A stretch of DNA of 64,000 bases from NCBI RefSeq assembly GCF_020921035.1, contig NC_063151.1, positions 22,326,934 through 22,390,933 on the forward strand, written 5' to 3'. Source of the DNA: Rhodamnia argentea. Lineage: Eukaryota > Streptophyta > Magnoliopsida > Myrtales > Myrtaceae. Positions 57,656 through 64,000 of this stretch are shown here, one piece after another; the first letter of the stretch is position 1; each line of letters begins with the position of its first letter. Both the position numbers and the translations under genes were made by a program. Under the pieces are notes generated by a model. The model was not told the DNA's origin and made no database searches. It worked only from the letters and a program-made list of their open reading frames with translations.

Positions 57656-60550
57656 TGAAATTTTTAAGTGTCGACTGTGCACACGTTTAATTCCACAAGC
57701 CACCACCCGACGTAAATTTCCCATTTGCGTCGCTCTTCCATTGACTTCTGCTCGTGTTAATCATCCATAAGATCACAGGGTTGAGTTATGTTTTCCTCGA
57801 ATCAATCTTCTGACTATTTGAATTACAAATACGAATATAATTTATTTCAATTTAAGTTTTCATGTAGCCAATTGTCCATATTTGCAATCAGAATTCCCTT
57901 TAATTAGTGATGGAGAAAAACAAAGTCCCAATGAAGATACGTCATAATTTCTGGTAGCAATAAGTAAGCAGGAGTCACACGCTTATCTAATGGTAAGTAT
58001 GTTTAGATATAGTAAAAAATCTTAATTTTTATAGCACAACTGGAAAAGTTTATATTATATTTTACCTCTTTGAAGATACACGTTATTCTTTTTCATAATA
58101 TATACATATATACGTATATATTTTACCTCTTTGAAGCTACACGTTATATATACAACATAAAAACACAAAAAAAGTATAATTTTTCGTGCAGAAGGATACC
58201 TCAAGTGTAAATATTTGTGTGCGGCGTCCACTTTGGTTTCAATATTTTTGATCAGCTCACTTAAGTGCCAAATTGGAGAAAAAATGATCACTTAAGTGCC
58301 AATAACAAGAAATTCTGGCCAAATAGTCCGCGTGGCAAATTTTATTAATCTTTTAATTTAACGTAGATTTTTATTTTAAAAAAAGCAGTCTCAGTGCATG
58401 TTGACACTTAATTTTGACGGTCTTGTATTTTATTTTGTTCATTAAAATAAAATATGTCAAATTTGTTAAACATGTGTCCTTTCTTGCTCTATTGAACAAT
58501 AGAAAAGAAAAAAACAATTATAAACGAAAAATCGCAAAAAAATCGGATTGAACCTGGTCGACTCGAATCCGCGTGGACAACCCAACGCGACCCATCTTTT
58601 CCATCAGCCTACGCTACGCCCACGACTCATTCTGTTTTGCTCGACTTCTCAAGTCTTGGCAATGGATTGAAAGCACCCTGCACCATCGATGCCTCTTTAT
58701 CGACGAAGCCGTCAAAGTTGGCGGCCAATGACTAATCCTGATGCGACATACTGTCGTGCGTCATTGGTACCTCTCTATTTTGCAGATTTAGACACGCGGA
58801 TTTCGTCCTTCTTCTATACATTATTTGATTAGTTTTTGTCCTTTTGAGATTTCAAATCAAAATTCGAACCGACCTGAATCAACAATTTCTTGCTGAGGTG
58901 GGTTTATCAGTTCGGGTTATGTTAATCTGTCTATGGACAATCACATTTGTCATATCCAATTGAAGTTCTGCCACATTACCCTTATGACAAATATTAATCT
59001 ATCTATGTGCGCTATAATTGTTAGTACAAGGTAACCTCTCCAATTTCGCCAAAAAAAAAAAGGGGAAGCTCTCCAATCGGCATCACAATACTGATATTAA
59101 ATATCCCATTAGATAATTTGAATGAAGAATGCGCGTTTTCACATAGGTAGACGTCTTGCAGAAGAATTATGAAGAAAATCTTAAGTTTATTGCAATTATG
59201 CCAATTCATTCATAATTTTCTTTTTGTCAATTCGGTCAATCTTGCCAATTTTAAGGAATTTGGCCCCTCAACTCTAGTAGGAATGACAGATTTGAATGAG
59301 GCTCTTGGGAGATCTAAGTAAGATTCTGCACAATGCTTTGAATGATTTTAGAAAAACAAAAGCCATTAAAAACTTTAAATTATGCTTGAAGTGACACATT
59401 TACCATAATTTTTTTTTTTGTAACATAAAGAACCAGAAACAACATCTGTGACATATCAAAAACCCAAATTTGTACCCAAATGAGACATTTATCCTCCATC
59501 AAGGTTCCCTTAGATAATTTTCAACCAAAACAACTTTGTTTTTTATTTCACTTAAGCCAAATGGGCGTCAACGCCATTTGCCTTTCATCATTTATGTGGG
59601 AAAATTTTTAATGGTGCTCATTGATGAAACCTTGATGGAGGACAAACGTATCACACCGGTACGAGTTCGAGATTTTTGGTGTAAAAGAAAAGAGAACTTA
59701 TAGCAAATGTGTCACAATGAGCATAATTTGAGGTTTTATTTATTTATTTATGTCTATTGCCCCTGAATTCAGCTATTTGCATTTTTATTTTTTAAAGTTT
59801 TTCAAATCTTATTAGACGCGAAATTCTTAGAAAAAAAATTCAACATATCAGTTTAATAAAAAGATCATATGTACTTTTTCATAAAATTTTCAAAATTTGA
59901 CAATTACTTTAAGGTTATTAGAAAAGATAATAAGTTAAAAAATCAAAACCCAAGTTCCCTAATTAAAAAGCTCGCAGATGCTATCTAGGCAGTTTGGGAT
60001 TTTCGGAAGGGCCTCCAAAGAAATTCAAGGATATGGCGGAGTGAAATTTCTATGGTTATCATAAGTTCTTATCGGTGGACGAATACAAGAACGATGGAAT
60101 TGTCGTTTAACGACCGTGAGAAACGGTCCAATATTATGTTTTTGGAGTTGTCTTATTTTAAGAGTTTTACCAAGGAGTCTCTTTCTTCTGAAGGAAGTTA
60201 AAAAAAACGAAGGGTCATTCAGATCTTCGCCTTTTCCTATCAACTTTCAAAGCTTTTGGCCCAAAAGATAAGATTGCTGTCCACAGGAGTAACATCCCCA
60301 ATGCGACAGCCACCGTAAATATCGATTGGGACAGCAGAAGACCAAAAACTTTTGTTGTCCTTAGTCTCTAGAATCCTACGAATCCTTTCAGAGATTATTT
60401 GAAAAGTCAGAAGGAATAACGCATTTGGAAAAATGTAACCTTGCATCGCACTTCACGGCACAAGACTTCCACGTTGCGAGTCATCTCATGCAAGTCTCCG
60501 GGACCAGCTGGCGTTAACTCCACAGCTTGAACTAAGCCAATCACTACAGT
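57655..60550. repeat. 5' flank of WAK-B3 (third, rearranged copy)
   Basis: This aligns with parts of 20950-23650 and 36640-39570, and with the orphan block 14925-17780. Inserts include a repeat with the phrase cacttaagtgcc (about 58250-58300) and the foldback element at 59360-59760. The MITE is truncated here (about 59165-59250). No gene. Confidence 0.65.
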
Positions 60551-60553
60551 TAC

Positions 60554-60612
60554 TTGACCAGAAAAAAAAAAAGGAAAAAGAAAAAGACCGACCTTACTTC
60601 TCCTTATATAAA
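60554..60612 (+). promoter_or_regulatory. Core promoter of WAK-B3 (TTGACC and TATATAAA)
   Basis: TTGACC at 60554-60559 and TATATAAA at 60605-60612, followed by a C-run, are placed as in WAK-B1. The ATG at 60687 is 75 bases after the TATA box. Confidence 0.6.
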
Positions 60613-60686
60613 CCCCCCAACCCAGCAAATTAATCCATCAAAAGAAAAAAAAACACGTTATATTCAGAGAGTTGAAGGAAGAAGCC

Positions 60687-63600
60687 ATGGTCATCCATTG
60701 GCTTCTCTTGAAAGTTGTAGTGCTTGGGGCTGTATTGGGTCCATACCACAATCCCTTAGCAGCAGAAGCTGCTGCTGATGATCCAATCACGAAGCCCGGA
60801 TGCCGGAGCACTTGCGGAAACCTCTCGATTCCATACCCCTTCGGATCGCGCGACAGTGATCCCAGCTGCCGTAATGGCCCTTCCTCATTTGAGGTCGATT
60901 GCGATGACTCTACCGACCCTCCAACGCCTTATTGGTATGACAAAAGTAGTAACTTGCAAATACTCAACATCTCTCTCGAGGATCACGAGATGCGGATAAC
61001 CATGTTCATCGGTCAAGACTGCTATAACTCTGCTCCGTACGCTGCTAGATCAAGAACAATTCCCAGTCTGGTGTCTGGTCAATTCCCCATATCCAACACC
61101 AAGAACAAGTTCACCGGTGTCGGTTGCGATACGGCGGTGTACTTCTTGGACCGCCGTGGGGATTTCGCTTTTGGATGTATGTCTTTATGCAATGACATTG
61201 CCGAGGTGACTAATGGCTCGTGCTCAGGTATCGGTTGCTGCGAGACGAGCATACCTAGAAACTCATTCGGCTACAATATCTCCATTGCCAGCTTTAAAAA
61301 CCATACAGATGTCCTGCGTTTCAACAATTGCAGCTACGCTTTCGTCGCAGAGATCGGTTTCTACAACTTCAGTTCTGGTGATCTTTGGCGACTTGAACTC
61401 GACAAGGCCCCCCTAGTTCTTGACTGGGCAGTAGGGGATAAAAATTGCTCCATCGCCAAGAAGAGCGGGGACTACATGTGCACTAATAACACCCGTTGTA
61501 CCGATGCTGAAAATGGACGGGGGTACAAGTGCGCTTGTTTAAAAGGTTTCCATGGCAATCCGTATCTCGTGAATGGTTGTCAAGGTATTTTTCCATTGGC
61601 ACTTTTTACTTTGTCCTTACTATTTATATCATTTTAGTCCTTCTTGAGTCCATCACTTAGGATATGTTTGTGTGTGCCTTTTTTCTTTGTAGATATTGAT
61701 GAATGTGCTGATTCAAATAAGAACCAGTGCGATGAAGTCAATGGACAGTGCACTAACGTTGTTGGGAATTATACTTGTTCATGCCGAAAGGGTTATCATG
61801 GTGATGGCTGGAAGGATAGGCAAGGATGCACTGCTAATGCATCACATTTGGTGCGGATACTTGTCGGTATGTTCTTTCGGTTTACTTCGGTGTCTGCCTC
61901 AAGCATTACTATTTTGAAGTAGCTGATTTTGACGATAGTCTAAAAATGTCTCTACTACAATAAAGATAACTCAAAACTCGAGAGAAGGATTTTGGGCCAA
62001 AAAAAAAAAAATTTAACTTGAAAACAGAAACTAACCCATAGAGAAAAAGGAGATGTGCTACATATAGAGAAAGAGGACGACGAAAGAATGGTGACTCAGA
62101 CGACCATACCCCACGGTGGTTCCTGTTGCCTAGGGAGTGCGACCCCACCGGCGGTCGCATGACATCAAGTCAAGAGAGAGAGAGTCTCTCGATGATGTTT
62201 TGTGAGTCACAAACGCCGTGGGGCGTTCTCTTGAGAGCAGTAACAATCGCCTGGGGTTCGCAAGCGGCGACACGCGCAGCATTTATGGTGGCACAGCTCG
62301 GATCGAAAAGGGATAGGCTTTTCTTGTATGCGGCTATTCAAACTCCATTGATAACAGGAAACTGGTTCACCGCCCCGAGATTTTTCAAATCTTACTTTGT
62401 CTCGCTAATAGCTTAGATCCCTTTTTAACCAGGAAGCTGTATGATGTAGTCTCTTCATGGCGGATTCATGAAATTTAGATTCATCGATGGTTTTGGTAAA
62501 ATAACTGGTTATGTCATGCAGGTGTTGGCGCGGGGATAGCAGTCTTGCTATTCAGCGCAGGCTTTCTGTATCTGGGAATCCAAAAGATGAAACTCATCAG
62601 GCTCAAAGAACACTACTTCAAGCAAAATGGTGGCTTGCTCTTGCAGCAACAATTGCATGAACGGGACAGAACCACCAACACCACGAAAATCTTCTCAGCC
62701 GAAGAGCTAGAGAAGGCCACGAACAATTACGACGTGAGCAGAATAGTCGGCCGAGGTGGATATGGTACCGTTTACAAAGGGTTATTGCCAAATGACACGG
62801 TTGTCGCGATCAAGAAGTCCAAACTCGTGGACAAGACACAAATCGAGCAGTTCGTTAATGAAGTTATAGTGCTTTCTCAGATTAATCATCGTAACGTGGT
62901 CAAGCTTTTGGGATGTTGTTTGGAGACCGAAGTGCCCTTGTTAGTGTATGAGTTCGTGAACAACGGAACGCTGTTCGACCACATCCACAACCGCAACAAG
63001 TCCTTCAAGATGTCCTGGGACACCCGATTGAGAATTGCTTCGGATACTGCCGGTGTCCTTTCATACTTGCACTCCGCTGCTTCCATTCCCATAATCCATC
63101 GCGACGTCAAGTCGACAAACATCCTACTGGACGACAACTACACCGCGAAAGTTTCCGACTTCGGAGCTTCGAGATTAGTCCCACTTGATCAAGCCGAATT
63201 GTCCACTCTAGTTCAGGGGACATTGGGATACTTGGACCCTGAATACTTGCAAACAAACCAACTGACCGAAAAGAGCGATGTTTACAGCTTTGGGGTTGTG
63301 CTAGTGGAGCTGATAACCGGGAAGAAGGCGCTTTCTTTTGACCGGCCTGAGAAAGAGCGGAACCTCGCAATGCATTTTCTTTCGGCATTGAAAAACAATC
63401 GATTGTTCCAAATTGTCGACGGAGTGATTGCAAATGAAGGGAACGACGAGCAAGTGAGGGAAATTGCGAATGTTGCAAAGAGATGCTTGATGGTAAAAGG
63501 CGAGGAGAGGCCGACCATGAGGGAAGTGGCGATTGAGCTGGAGGGATTCAAAGAGAAATCTAGTCATCCATGGATGAGTAACGTTGATTTGCATGGAGAA

Positions 63601-63729
63601 GAGGCGCTTCATTTGCTCGGAGAGAAGACCCACCCCACTGTGTACATGGATGGTATTGAGACCATGAACACTGGGGCCTCGGATAGCATGAAGAACCTTG
63701 TCATGACACCAGTTAACAGTGGCAGATGA
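60687..63729 (+). CDS. WAK-B3: intact wall-associated receptor kinase-like protein
   Basis: This is the best-preserved gene in the window. Exons 60687-61584, 61693-61866 and 62522-63729 join in phase 1 to give 759 aa. The protein has a signal peptide (1 to about 28, ending near AEAAA), a GUB_WAK region (about 39-105, [15 protein letters not shown]), a second cysteine-rich region to about 250 ([10 protein letters not shown]), an EGF-like repeat (about 254-298), a calcium-binding EGF (DIDEC, from 300), a transmembrane helix (about 355-375) and a Ser/Thr kinase. Kinase landmarks are GRGGYG at 434, Lys 455, the HRD Asp at 552, the DFG Asp at 570 and [10 protein letters not shown]. All catalytic residues are present. 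The ATG is chosen because it follows the TATA box and starts the signal peptide in every B copy. It probably senses pectin fragments at the plasma membrane, by family knowledge. Confidence 0.95.
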
Positions 63730-64000
63730 GATAAGAACAACCTCCAGTTGTTCCTTCTTCATCATGACATTCTTAGGCATGTAAGAGAACTCTTGATTAC
63801 CGTTATAAAATAGATGCCACTAGTACTAGGGGAGTTCCGTTTTAGCTGCTGGGGTTGAGTCTTTGTCTGTATTTTGGATCCAGTGTTCCTTTGCATTTGT
63901 AAGGAAAGTCAGTGTTGCCTTATAGTACGCCTAAAGAGACGAAATTAAAAATTTCCTGTTTTTGGCGCCTTAGGTGGACCTATAATGAAAGCCTTTTCGG
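63730..64000. other. 3' UTR of WAK-B3 and start of a truncated interspersed repeat
   Basis: It aligns with the B1 and B2 3' flanks to about 63912, then jumps to the end part of the GGTGACAAA repeat (27472-27560), so an internal deletion separates it from the sister loci. Confidence 0.55.

Noticed and set aside
63301-63780. Minus-strand ORF of 159 codons across the end of WAK-B3
   Set aside because: It lies opposite a well-supported kinase exon. Similar shadows recur opposite B1 and B2 because the sense sequence is conserved.

Overview
The window looks like nuclear DNA of a woody eudicot. The receptor kinase genes have short GT-AG introns, the intergenic DNA is AT-rich, and there are LTR-retrotransposon remnants and many palindromic MITE-like elements. 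The recurring phrases about 'caattcagtcctaaa' and 'gataattttcc' at the ends of one MITE family remind me of Eucalyptus and other Myrtaceae. That taxonomic guess is from memory and is not proven.

The main content is a decaying tandem cluster of wall-associated kinase (WAK) genes, all full-length members on the + strand. I separate three sublineages by sequence. WAK-A has copies at 492-4080 and 49183-51523. WAK-B has copies at 23789-26794, 39712-42777 and 60687-63729. WAK-C has a kinase-only copy at 31405-32277 and a full-length but broken copy at 33197-35979. There are also shards: a kinase fragment at 6730-7492, rearranged ectodomain pieces on both strands at 10610-11440, and a C-terminal tail at about 54450-54584. 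The shared gene plan is exon 1 (signal peptide, GUB_WAK galacturonan-binding region, first EGF-like repeat), a short exon 2 (calcium-binding EGF starting DIDEC) and exon 3 (transmembrane helix and Ser/Thr kinase), joined by two phase-1 introns.

Only the B copies at 23789 and 60687 are open from start to stop, each predicting 759 aa. The 60687 copy has canonical HRD and DFG motifs. The 23789 copy reads HCD in place of HRD and has other changes in its activation segment. The 39712 copy keeps an open ectodomain and an open 348-aa kinase ORF, but a damaged splice acceptor and an in-frame stop separate them. The remaining copies carry frameshifts, stops or deletions.

The layout comes from repeated segmental duplication. 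The 5' flank of the B genes (about 2.7 kb) is present three times with a gene and at least once without one (about 14.9-17.8 kb). A block of B gene, downstream repeat and minus-strand BAHD-acyltransferase fragment occurs twice (about 20.9-30.0 kb and 36.6-47.7 kb). Each copy was later hit by a different transposable element, so each copy serves as the empty site for the other. Copia and Gypsy reverse-transcriptase remnants, an AP2/ERF fragment, an insertion carrying a run of near-perfect hairpins (44.3-44.65 kb), and a 38-bp perfect inverted repeat exactly at a kinase truncation point complete the window.

Functionally, the two intact genes would encode plasma-membrane receptors that bind pectin or oligogalacturonides outside the cell and signal through a cytoplasmic kinase. 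A W-box-like TTGACC and a TATATAAA box sit just upstream of both intact B genes, and both are mutated in the broken 39712 copy.
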